Source: an uncultured Flavobacteriales bacterium (GTDB lineage Bacteria; Bacteroidota; Bacteroidia; Flavobacteriales_D; Crocinitomicaceae). Taken from it: a stretch of 24,034 bases of DNA. The stretch spans positions 1 through 24,034 of the forward strand of contig CALJKJ010000056.1 of assembly GCA_937973685.1 (NCBI GenBank), in the 5' to 3' direction. The position numbers and the translations under genes were made by a program. The notes beneath the pieces were generated by a model. The model did not search any database, was not told the DNA's origin, and was given only the letters and a program-made list of their open reading frames with translations. This document shows, one piece after another, positions 8,352-15,066 of the stretch; positions within the stretch are counted from its first letter, which is position 1, and each line of letters opens with the position of its first letter.

Positions 8352-8968
8352 TGGTGAAATAAGCGGGCAAATTTCAAGCGTTCAACAATCCGATATCCCG
8401 TTGTGCCAATAATGGTGCTGAACAACAAGATTTCTTCTGGAAGTTGCTTGAAAAGTGAAACGCCAAAAAACAAACCAGCACAAGCGAGTAAGAGCAATCC
8501 TTGTTTCGAACTTTCGTTGATGAGTTGTCCCATCGTCAAGTATTTATAAAGTTCTGGTCGAATAAATTGCTGTTTGTAAACGGAAATTCCATTCAACAGC
8601 AATAAGGGTAATAACACATAACCTTGTGCAATTCCAATGTCTTCGTACATCAAAAAGGCAATAACTCGGTCGGTGAAATGAAAAGTGGGTTGGAGTAGTT
8701 GCATGTTCAAGATGACGATAAAACAAGTTGCAAAAAGGAAAGCACTTCCCAATAAAAGTGTCCGGAACGCTTGTTTTTTTTCAGTCTCTAATCCACTGTA
8801 AGCGAAGCGTTTTTTTGCTTTTACCGAATTAATTGCCAGAAATAAGATCCAATCCAGTAAGTAAAACAATAAAATGAAACTGGTATCCCAATGCCAATAA
8901 AAATAGCCTGCAAGTGGAAGTGCTGCTTCCAGTACAGTTTGGAAGATTGCGCTTTGTTTTAGATTCAT
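8348..8968 (-). CDS. Hypothetical polytopic membrane protein
   Basis: I do not recognise a named family. The 206-residue product has about five or six hydrophobic segments (roughly residues 10-22, 28-46, 70-92, 112-127, 158-174 and 180-190), short polar loops and a basic His-rich C-terminus. The first segments contain several aromatic residues (GYFYWHWD) and an acidic residue within LLDWILF. Its ATG overlaps the stop codon of the upstream TPR lipoprotein gene (ATGA), so the two are translationally coupled and probably work together in the envelope. Its 3' end overlaps the saccharopine dehydrogenase-family gene by 4 bases, tail to tail. Confidence 0.8.
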   Translation of the reverse strand: MNLKQSAIFQTVLEAALPLAGYFYWHWDTSFILLFYLLDWILFLAINSVKAKKRFAYSGLETEKKQAFRTLLLGSAFLFATCFIVILNMQLLQPTFHFTDRVIAFLMYEDIGIAQGYVLLPLLLLNGISVYKQQFIRPELYKYLTMGQLINESSKQGLLLLACAGLFFGVSLFKQLPEEILLFSTIIGTTGYRIVERLKFARLFHH

Positions 8969-9951
8969 TTTGCTAAGCGCGTGATAGCTGTTTTTGAAAG
9001 TTCGAAATCTTTGTTGTATTTCACCGCGTTTTTGTAGTATTTAATCGCTTCCAGTTTATCTCCTTTACTTTCGAAAATCATTCCAAGATTATGCCAAGCC
9101 TCCACGTAGCGCGGTTCGTTTGCCAAACATCTTTCGTAGTAAAACTGTGCGCTATCGCTTTGAATTTGATTGAATTGTTTGATATAACCTTGTTGGAATA
9201 GGCTCGGAGCAAAGCTTGGGTCTTTTTTGTACATCAAGCGATAAGTTGCCAACGCTTCTTCGTTTTTGTTGAATTCTTGGTAGGCAAACGCCAAATTGTA
9301 CAAAGCTTCAATATCGTTAGGTTTCAATTGCGTTGCAGTAATAAAATATTCAATACAGTACGGATCTTTTTCGCTTTGGTAAATTAACCCAAGTCGCAAG
9401 GCTGCTTCGTAAAAATCAGGGTCTTGATCCAAAGCCGTTTGATACGAAGATTTTGCTAATTTATTATTTCCCAAACTCAAGTAAATCGTACCCTTCATGA
9501 TGTACGCATCGCGGTAATGCTTGTCAATTTTCAACACACTGTTGATGTATTTAAACGCTTTTTCATAATCGCCTTGTTGGGAATAGGTAGACGACAAAGC
9601 AATCAATGCTTTTAGATTCTTCGGTTCTTTTTTAACAATGAACTGGAAGTGTTTTTGTGCATTTATCACATCAGAAACAGTTCGAGAAGCTCGGTTATTC
9701 AGCGCCATTGCGTACAAAAAGCGTGCATCTAAATTGTTTGGTTGCATGCGGTAGGCTTTCGCACCATCTTTTAATGCAGCATTGAAATTGTATTTGTCTA
9801 CCATTTTATTTCCATGTGCAATAATAAACGGCACGCTGTCAGGGTATTTTTTATACAATGCATCCACATTGACAATTTCTTTTTTAACAGAAGAATTGTC
9901 CGAACAAGCAGCTAGCAAACCCACAAAAAAACCGATAAATAAAATGCGCAT
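8965..9951 (-). CDS. TPR-repeat lipoprotein
   Basis: This is a 328-residue probable lipoprotein. The signal peptide ends in the lipobox LAAC with the lipidated Cys at residue 16. From about residue 35 it is made almost wholly of tetratricopeptide repeats, with the consensus seen clearly in segments such as GTIYLSLGNNKLAKSSYQTA and WHNLGMIFESKGDKLEAIKY. TPR superhelices bind protein partners, so it is likely a scaffold in an envelope complex. It is transcribed divergently from the MBOAT gene and coupled to the downstream membrane protein by an ATGA overlap. No enzyme domain is visible. The repeat and lipobox calls are strong; the partner is unknown. Confidence 0.88.
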   Translation of the reverse strand: MRILFIGFFVGLLAACSDNSSVKKEIVNVDALYKKYPDSVPFIIAHGNKMVDKYNFNAALKDGAKAYRMQPNNLDARFLYAMALNNRASRTVSDVINAQKHFQFIVKKEPKNLKALIALSSTYSQQGDYEKAFKYINSVLKIDKHYRDAYIMKGTIYLSLGNNKLAKSSYQTALDQDPDFYEAALRLGLIYQSEKDPYCIEYFITATQLKPNDIEALYNLAFAYQEFNKNEEALATYRLMYKKDPSFAPSLFQQGYIKQFNQIQSDSAQFYYERCLANEPRYVEAWHNLGMIFESKGDKLEAIKYYKNAVKYNKDFELSKTAITRLAK

Positions 9952-9967
9952 AATGTAATTTTTGTTT

Positions 9968-9975
9968 CAAAAATA
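9968..9975 (-). promoter_or_regulatory. Candidate -7 box for the TPR lipoprotein operon
   Basis: The minus strand reads TATTTTTG, an exact TAnnTTTG match 16 bases upstream of the ATG at 9951. A TTG occurs 12 bases further upstream, which is too close for a standard -33 element. Confidence 0.38.
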
Positions 9976-10068
9976 GTTAATTGCTTGCAACTATCCATTG
10001 CTACCAACGATAAAAGCACCTGTAGGGTTGGAAAAGAGCGAAACAAACATGTTTTCCGATGATTTTTC

Positions 10069-10076
10069 TATCTTTA
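10069..10076 (+). promoter_or_regulatory. Candidate -7 box for the MBOAT-AlgJ operon
   Basis: TATCTTTA is one mismatch from TAnnTTTG and lies 9 bases upstream of the preferred MBOAT start at 10086. If used, transcription would begin close to that ATG, which rules out the upstream in-frame ATG at 10059. No -33 TTG is seen at the right distance. Confidence 0.3.
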
Positions 10077-10085
10077 GTCGCTGAA

Positions 10086-11501
10086 ATGGTATTTAGTAGC
10101 ATCCTCTTCTTATTGTATTTCCTTCCAAGTATTTTGGCCGTGTATTTTATTGTGCCAAGGAAGTTTAAAAACAGCGTTTTACTTGTTGCAAGTGGTGTTT
10201 TTTATGCGTGGGGTGCGCCATCATTTATTTTTATTATTCTATTAACAACAATCGTTGATTTTTTCCTTGTTTCAAAAATGGATGCGTCTTCCAATTTACG
10301 TCACAGGAAGGCTTATTTAATTACTTCGGTAGGAATCAATCTTGGATTGTTGGTGTATTTTAAATACTCCAATTTTTTCATTGAAAATATCAATTTGTTG
10401 TTCCAAGGTATTGGGTTGAATCCGATTCATTGGGTGAAATTAATTTTACCTATTGGCATTTCTTTTTATACGTTTGAAACCATTACTTATGTAGTCGATG
10501 TGTACCGCAAAACGCATGCTCCGTTAAAACGTTTTCAAGATTACCTATTGTATATTTTGCTGTTTCCAAAACTGATTGCTGGACCCATTATTCGCTACCA
10601 CGATTTGGCCGATCAATTGACACAACGACCCGATGTTATTGACGACAAATTAATTGGTTTTTATCGCTTTGTCTTAGGTTTGGCAAAAAAAGTACTGATC
10701 GCAAATCAAATGGGCTTGTTAGCCGATGAGATATTCAAAAGCGATTTGCATCAATTATCAACGACTACCGCTTGGATTGGAAGTATTGCTTATACCTTGC
10801 AGATTTATTTTGATTTTAGCGGGTATAGTGACATGGCAATTGGACTTGCACGCATGTTCGGTTTTCGGATTGCAGAGAATTTTGACAATCCCTATTTGGC
10901 AAGAAGTATCACTGAATTTTGGCGAAGGTGGCACATATCGTTGGGGACATGGATGAAAAATTATTTATACATTCCTTTGGGAGGAAACAAAGTAACCACT
11001 TCGCGTATTTATTTCAATTTAGCACTTGTTTTCCTAGCTTCGGGATTGTGGCACGGCGCTAGTTGGAGCTTTGTACTTTGGGGCGCTTACCACGGTTTCT
11101 TTATTGTGTTAGAACGGATGTTTTTAGGACGTTTTTTCGAAAAAATCGGAAAGTTACCAAGCATTGCCATTACTTTCTTCTTGGTTTCAATTGGCTGGGT
11201 CTTTTTCCGAATTGAAAAAATTAGTCATGCATTGTTGTATGTGAAACAACTGTTTTCCTTCGAAACAAACAAGCCCTATTTGTTTTCATTGGAATCAAAA
11301 ACGATGTTATTTGTTGCGCTTTTCTTCTCTTTTTTCGCAATTACCAAACGGACACTTCGCTTGCAACAAGCCGTTTATGTGCAAGATTATACGTATGTGC
11401 GTCATGTAGTCATGCTTGTTTGCACTTTGGTTTTATTTGTGTTATCCGTTGCTGCTATTACATCATCGGGGTTTAATCCATTTATATATTTCCGTTTCTG
11501 A
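10086..11501 (+). CDS. MBOAT-family O-acyltransferase (AlgI/PatA-like)
   Basis: This is a polytopic inner-membrane acyltransferase of 471 residues, of the MBOAT class that moves acetyl groups across the membrane for polysaccharide or peptidoglycan O-acetylation. The start at 10086 gives MVFSSILFLLYFLP, the classic AlgI-type N-terminus. Family motifs follow: LPIGISFYTFETITYVVDVYR, DFSGYSDMAIG, EFWRRWHISLGTW (about 277-289) with YIPLGGN after it, and GLWHGASWSFVLWGAYHG, in which His323 corresponds to the essential His322 of AlgI. An ATG at 10059 would add nine residues not seen in the family. The stop codon overlaps the start of the AlgJ-like gene (TGATG), so the pair is coupled. The glycan it modifies is not identified here. 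Confidence 0.94.
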   Translation: MVFSSILFLLYFLPSILAVYFIVPRKFKNSVLLVASGVFYAWGAPSFIFIILLTTIVDFFLVSKMDASSNLRHRKAYLITSVGINLGLLVYFKYSNFFIENINLLFQGIGLNPIHWVKLILPIGISFYTFETITYVVDVYRKTHAPLKRFQDYLLYILLFPKLIAGPIIRYHDLADQLTQRPDVIDDKLIGFYRFVLGLAKKVLIANQMGLLADEIFKSDLHQLSTTTAWIGSIAYTLQIYFDFSGYSDMAIGLARMFGFRIAENFDNPYLARSITEFWRRWHISLGTWMKNYLYIPLGGNKVTTSRIYFNLALVFLASGLWHGASWSFVLWGAYHGFFIVLERMFLGRFFEKIGKLPSIAITFFLVSIGWVFFRIEKISHALLYVKQLFSFETNKPYLFSLESKTMLFVALFFSFFAITKRTLRLQQAVYVQDYTYVRHVVMLVCTLVLFVLSVAAITSSGFNPFIYFRF

Positions 11502-12643
11502 TGAGCAAGCAATCACTTTATTTTAAACGGACATTGCTGGGAATCATTTTTGCAATGCTCTTTCTACCGTTACTGCAAGCGCGCTTAAAATTCTTCGAAG
11601 AAAAACCGTTAATTGGTGCATTGGCAGAACCAGAGTACCGTCGATTTTCATGGAAAGATTGGTTTTCATCAACCTACCAAAAGAAAAAAGAAAAGTACGT
11701 CAATGCTTGTTTCGGTTTCAGGAATTCCTGCGTTCGTTTGAATAATCAGGTAGATTTTTGGTTGTACCGACAAGCGAATGCAAACGGAGTACTCATTGGA
11801 AAAGAAAATTACTTGTACGAACGAGCATACATCGATGCGTACAATGGTACCGACTATGTTGGACTGGATAGTATTGAAAATACTGCAAATCGTTTGGCGT
11901 ATTTGACACATCAATTCAATCGTAGGAACAAACAATTAATTGTTGTCTTTGCTGCTGGAAAAGGGTCGTACTATCCGGAGTTTTTCCCTGATAATTTCCG
12001 CTTGAAAAAGCAAAACAAACACACCAATTACTTTTCATTGCGCAAACAGTTAATGGCTAAAAACGTACCATTAATTGATTTTAACGCCTGGTTTTTGAGT
12101 CTAAAAAAGAAAACAAAGTATCCGCTATATCCCAAATTAGGCATTCATTGGAGTCATTATGGCATGAGCTTGGTTGCTGATTCGTTGATCAAAGCGATTG
12201 AACAGTTCCAACAATTTGATTTGGGTAATTTACAAACAAGCGGAATTTCATTTTCAACCACTGCTCAATTTGAGGACAAAGACATTGGCGATGGCATGAA
12301 TTTGTTAGTAGATTTAGAAGGATTGAAGATGGCTTATCCTGATTTTCATTTTGAGCAATTGAAGACCAAAAAACCAAACGTATTGGTTGTTTCGGATAGT
12401 TTCTTTTGGGGAATGTATAATGCTGGAATATCCACTGTATTTGATCAAACCCATTTTTGGTATTACAACAAACAGGTGTATCCAGAATTTCAAACCAAAG
12501 AGTTGTTTACCTATCAAGTCAATTTTGAGCAAGCAATCAATGCAAACGATGTGTTCATCATCATGGCTACAGAAGCAAATTTAAAAGCAATTGGCTGGGG
12601 ATTTCTGGAACGAGCGGAGCGTTATTTTAAGCAACGGAACTAA
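11501..12643 (+). CDS. AlgJ/AlgX-like SGNH-fold O-acetyltransferase partner
   Basis: This protein of 380 residues has one N-terminal membrane segment or uncleaved signal (about residues 9-27) and a periplasmic SGNH/GDSL-like domain. Family features include LIGKENYLYERAYIDAY (the GKDGWLF-like block, about 98-114), LGIHWSHYG (about 213-221, equal to the DxHWTxxG block) and VLVVSDSFFWGM (about 294-305, with candidate nucleophile Ser300). In alginate systems this partner receives acetyl from the MBOAT protein and passes it to the polymer. It is translationally coupled to the MBOAT gene. One oddity is Gly214 where AlgX has the catalytic Asp of the D-x-H pair, though His216 is kept. Its stop lies 2 bases from the end of the opposing operon. 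Confidence 0.85.
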   Translation: MSKQSLYFKRTLLGIIFAMLFLPLLQARLKFFEEKPLIGALAEPEYRRFSWKDWFSSTYQKKKEKYVNACFGFRNSCVRLNNQVDFWLYRQANANGVLIGKENYLYERAYIDAYNGTDYVGLDSIENTANRLAYLTHQFNRRNKQLIVVFAAGKGSYYPEFFPDNFRLKKQNKHTNYFSLRKQLMAKNVPLIDFNAWFLSLKKKTKYPLYPKLGIHWSHYGMSLVADSLIKAIEQFQQFDLGNLQTSGISFSTTAQFEDKDIGDGMNLLVDLEGLKMAYPDFHFEQLKTKKPNVLVVSDSFFWGMYNAGISTVFDQTHFWYYNKQVYPEFQTKELFTYQVNFEQAINANDVFIIMATEANLKAIGWGFLERAERYFKQRN

Positions 12644-12645
12644 GT

Positions 12646-13098
12646 TCACTTCTCTGCCATGGCTTTTAAATCAGCGAGTGCATCTGTAAACATCTGTTTT
12701 GTATGAGCCAGATACATTTCTAACGTATCAACAGTTACTTTTAGAGTCAACTGACTTCCGTTTTCTGTTATTTCGTAGCGCTCGCGGGCATCTTTCCACA
12801 ATTGACTTCCGTCCGAATTGACTTCGTTTTCAAAATTGGTGATTTCTCCAAGATGTTTGAAAACGAGTAAGTTGTGTGGTTCCATTATTTCAATTACACT
12901 GTACATTCCTTGACCATTGGGTGTCAAAAAACGTATGTCACTACCTGCTTCAAAAGCAGTTGTTTCGTAATAATTTCCAGCGCAGAATTTACTGGTCCAT
13001 TGTTGGTAATTTTCTGGTTGCCACAAGCAATTCCATAGGTTTTCAGCAGTTGTTTGGATCGTTACTTCAAAGTGAAGTTCCATTAAGTTGTTTTTCAT
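12646..13098 (-). CDS. SRPBCC (START/AHSA1-like) domain protein
   Basis: This is a 150-residue cytosolic protein with no signal peptide. The fold is indicated by the N-terminal pattern ELHFEVTIQTTAENLWNCLWQPENYQQWTS, the central GQGMYSVIEIMEPHNLLVFKH strands and the long C-terminal helix. SRPBCC proteins bind hydrophobic ligands in a deep cavity; AHSA1-type members also act as chaperone cofactors or stress proteins. It is the last gene of a five-gene minus operon, and its ATG overlaps the VanZ-like stop (ATGA), which supports this start over the Met six codons in. A second SRPBCC gene lies two genes upstream. The ligand is unknown. Confidence 0.83.
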   Translation of the reverse strand: MKNNLMELHFEVTIQTTAENLWNCLWQPENYQQWTSKFCAGNYYETTAFEAGSDIRFLTPNGQGMYSVIEIMEPHNLLVFKHLGEITNFENEVNSDGSQLWKDARERYEITENGSQLTLKVTVDTLEMYLAHTKQMFTDALADLKAMAEK

Positions 13099-13481
13099 GC
13101 GATGATTTTTTTAAACAAACTCCAACAGATGTAAATGATGGAGAAAAATAATATTCCTTTGCAATTTGCGATGACGTCCTCGCTATCGAAACGCCCATGA
13201 ATACGTTTTACAAACAAACGATTGGACAACTGTTGCGCAACTTCGATGCAAACGCCAAAGAATGTAAGAAACAAGGCAATGAACACGTGTTTTTTTGGGT
13301 ACAACGCAGTTAATACAAAAGCTGCAAAGAAATAAAACAGGGCGTGCAGTTCTTTGTCGAAATGATGAAAAATGCGAGGCAATTTCAGCATGAAACCAAG
13401 CGTTGAAACAACACCAAGTGTAACGATTAAAACCTCCTTTTCTCGTTTTGTAAGGGATGCTAATTTTTTCAACAGTAGCAA
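13095..13481 (-). CDS. VanZ-like membrane protein, probable TTG start
   Basis: This 128-residue membrane protein has four hydrophobic segments: about residues 16-33, 45-60, 65-82 and 110-125. The pattern HHFDKELHALFYFFAAFVLTALYP, then FFGVCIEVAQQLSNR and the FDSEDVIANCKG block, is that of VanZ-like proteins (the D-K-x-x-H and E-x-x-Q and D-x-x-D/N elements). VanZ confers low teicoplanin resistance in enterococci; in most bacteria the role is unknown. No ATG exists near the 5' end: the frame opens at a TTG immediately after the in-frame TAA of the preceding SRPBCC gene. Met31 is the next possibility but would remove the first membrane segment. The end overlaps the next ATG by four bases. Confidence 0.75.
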   Translation of the reverse strand: MLLLKKLASLTKREKEVLIVTLGVVSTLGFMLKLPRIFHHFDKELHALFYFFAAFVLTALYPKKHVFIALFLTFFGVCIEVAQQLSNRLFVKRIHGRFDSEDVIANCKGILFFSIIYICWSLFKKIIA

Positions 13482-14021
13482 TTATTTTTCTAAGATACCC
13501 TTTAAATTCGTCAATCCTTTTTCGAAATCATCACCTATCATCGCGTCCATGTCTAGGAATAACTGCATGATATTCAACGGATAATTCATTTCACCACTAA
13601 ATCCCCATTGTACTTCAGTAGCTGTTGGTGAAATAGCTTTTGTTGTCATAAATGCTGGTGAAACGGATTCAAACGGCTTTTTGAAACGCAATTCGTAATC
13701 AATGCGTTTGTTTTCGTCAATTTTGATAATTTCTTGTTCGCCAGCTCCTACATTATCATCCTTGCTTTCCCAAGCAGACACAAAACCAACTGTCCCATCT
13801 GTACCTTTGTAGGTTTTTTTCATTTTTGGATCCATTTTCCCCCAAGCGCTGTAATTATCTTGGTTTTTCAATTGCTTGATATAAGCAAAAACCACCTCAT
13901 TGGGTTGATTAATGGTGATTTTCTTTGTTGCACTAAATTTTCCATCCACAAATAAAGCGGTGATGAGTACCAAAGCGACTAGACTTATAAGTACGAGTAA
14001 ACTACGTTTTAAAATTTTCAT
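13482..14021 (-). CDS. Membrane-anchored SRPBCC-family protein
   Basis: This 179-residue protein has an N-terminal hydrophobic anchor (about residues 7-24) after a basic start, then an SRPBCC/polyketide-cyclase-like domain. The domain is shown by ATKKITINQPNEVVFAYIKQ, the NYSAWGKMDP block, the IDYELRFKKPF strand and the C-terminal amphipathic helix (FEKGLTNLKGILE). Anchored SRPBCC proteins of this layout are common in Bacteroidota and are of unknown function; the domain would face the periplasm if the anchor acts as a signal. It follows the small membrane protein gene by 19 bases. Its TAA stop is in the same frame as, and directly followed by, the VanZ-like reading frame. Confidence 0.85.
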   Translation of the reverse strand: MKILKRSLLVLISLVALVLITALFVDGKFSATKKITINQPNEVVFAYIKQLKNQDNYSAWGKMDPKMKKTYKGTDGTVGFVSAWESKDDNVGAGEQEIIKIDENKRIDYELRFKKPFESVSPAFMTTKAISPTATEVQWGFSGEMNYPLNIMQLFLDMDAMIGDDFEKGLTNLKGILEK

Positions 14022-14040
14022 GTTTGTTTATTTTAAGTTG

Positions 14041-14331
14041 TTAATTCCATAAAGTGCCATCAAGGCCAATAATTATTCCTATCCATAAACTGAATAGAAA
14101 ACCAAGCAATGCAAGTGTCAAAAAAACGAAAATTCTCCATTTTGAGAAAGGTTTTTTTGGATGTATTACATAAATTAAGCTTCCAGCAATTGCACATGTC
14201 AGTGGAACGACTAATAATGGTTTTAGTTGCCACCATTTTCCCCAAGTTGGAGAGGAGTATTTATTTGATAAAAGTAGTAAGCCAATAAAAATGAATCCAA
14301 TCAATGCGCCAACACTTGCAAATTTTTTCAT
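14041..14331 (-). CDS. Small hypothetical membrane protein
   Basis: I recognise no family. From the ATG at 14331 the product has 96 residues with three hydrophobic segments (about 5-21, 38-55 and 68-90) and a basic loop between the second and third (HPKKPFSKWR). The ATG overlaps the TGA stop of the upstream YdeI-CDGSH gene as ATGA, which fixes this start. A longer reading from a Met codon at 14397 would run back across the CDGSH codons in another frame and break the membrane start; it is not favoured. It is the second gene of the five-gene operon. Confidence 0.72.
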   Translation of the reverse strand: MKKFASVGALIGFIFIGLLLLSNKYSSPTWGKWWQLKPLLVVPLTCAIAGSLIYVIHPKKPFSKWRIFVFLTLALLGFLFSLWIGIIIGLDGTLWN

Positions 14332-14972
14332 GCTGATTGAATAAATTTGTGTGAACCATCGCAGCCTGGCATGCGTTTCGATAACCCACAAATACAATCG
14401 TTAAATCCTTTTCCGATCATTATCCGAGGAATCATTTTCTCAATACGTGCTATGCGCGTTTCCGCTTGTTTTGCTCCGGAGAAATGCAACAAATATGCGC
14501 GTTTTCTACCGGGAGTTAATGCTTCATAAGCGGTATTTAATGCCGAATTTTCAGCAAGTATTTTCTGAAATTCAACAGGGATATCGTATTCTTCTGTCTT
14601 TTTTAGCGTCACTTTCAATCCCGCTTTTTCTACCTCTATTGCTTCAAACAGGTATGCGCGAATGAGTTGCTCGTTAGCTTGAATTTCTTGGAGACTCGTG
14701 TAACGCAATTGCCGAGATGATTGCGAGTTTTCACCTGGTTTACTTAATAAGTTTGCTTCATCTTTCAATAAAGCTCCTTTGAAAAAACCGAGTCCTACGT
14801 ATTCCTTGAACGCGTGAATCAACACAACATTACTTTTCTGGAATGTGTAGCATGGAACGCCCCATTTTAATTCCTCTGTCAATTGACAGCTCAATAAAAT
14901 CGAACGGAGTAGTTCCATTTCTTCTTGCCATTGTTTCGCCTTGTTGATGTATTCGTCTATTTTGGGATTCAT
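14328..14972 (-). CDS. YdeI/OmpD-associated family protein with C-terminal CDGSH iron-sulfur motif
   Basis: The 214-residue product has an N-terminal DUF1801/YdeI-type domain: KIDEYINKAKQWQEEMELLR, LTEELKWGVPCYTF (the strongly conserved KWG block, about residues 35-45), and LGFFKGALLKD. A central region follows, and then the YdeI C-terminal stretch LTPGRKRAYLLHFSGAKQAETR with RIEKMIPRIMIGKGF. Immediately after GKGFND comes CICGLSKRMPGCDGSH (193-208), which fits the CDGSH consensus C-x-C-x2-S-x3-P-x-C-D-G-S-H exactly, with ligands Cys193, Cys195, Cys204 and His208 for a 2Fe-2S cluster. YdeI is linked to peptide and stress resistance in other bacteria, but no reaction is known. It leads the five-gene operon and is coupled to the next gene by an ATGA overlap. 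Confidence 0.88.
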   Translation of the reverse strand: MNPKIDEYINKAKQWQEEMELLRSILLSCQLTEELKWGVPCYTFQKSNVVLIHAFKEYVGLGFFKGALLKDEANLLSKPGENSQSSRQLRYTSLQEIQANEQLIRAYLFEAIEVEKAGLKVTLKKTEEYDIPVEFQKILAENSALNTAYEALTPGRKRAYLLHFSGAKQAETRIARIEKMIPRIMIGKGFNDCICGLSKRMPGCDGSHKFIQSA

Positions 14973-14989
14973 TATCCAATTTTAAGTCT

Positions 14990-14997
14990 TAAAAATA
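14990..14997 (-). promoter_or_regulatory. Candidate -7 box for the YdeI-CDGSH operon
   Basis: The minus strand reads TATTTTTA, one mismatch from TAnnTTTG, 17 bases before the ATG at 14972. It lies just beyond the sucAB terminator, so this operon needs its own promoter here. The nearest upstream TTG is only 13 bases away, shorter than usual. Confidence 0.28.
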
Positions 14998-15011
14998 CTA
15001 AAATTGACCAC

Positions 15012-15045
15012 AAAAAAAACCGTCACAAAAAAATGTAACGGTTTT
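15012..15045 (-). terminator. Rho-independent terminator after sucB
   Basis: On the minus strand an 11-pair stem (15035-15045 with 15016-15026) closes a U-rich 8-base loop, and a T run follows. The one non-Watson-Crick position (15024 against 15037) is a U-G pair only in the minus-strand transcript, which assigns the terminator to sucB. It starts 21 bases past the sucB stop. Confidence 0.8.
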
Positions 15046-15066
15046 GTAACGTTAAATGGCTATTTT

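Noticed and set aside
10059..10085. Upstream ATG for the MBOAT gene
   Set aside because: AlgI-family proteins begin with MVFSS, which is encoded at 10086; the upstream bases look like promoter sequence.
14332..14397. N-terminal extension of the small membrane protein to a Met codon at 14397
   Set aside because: It reads across the CDGSH codons of the upstream gene in another frame and puts a non-hydrophobic stretch before the membrane segment. The ATGA overlap at 14328-14331 gives a natural start.
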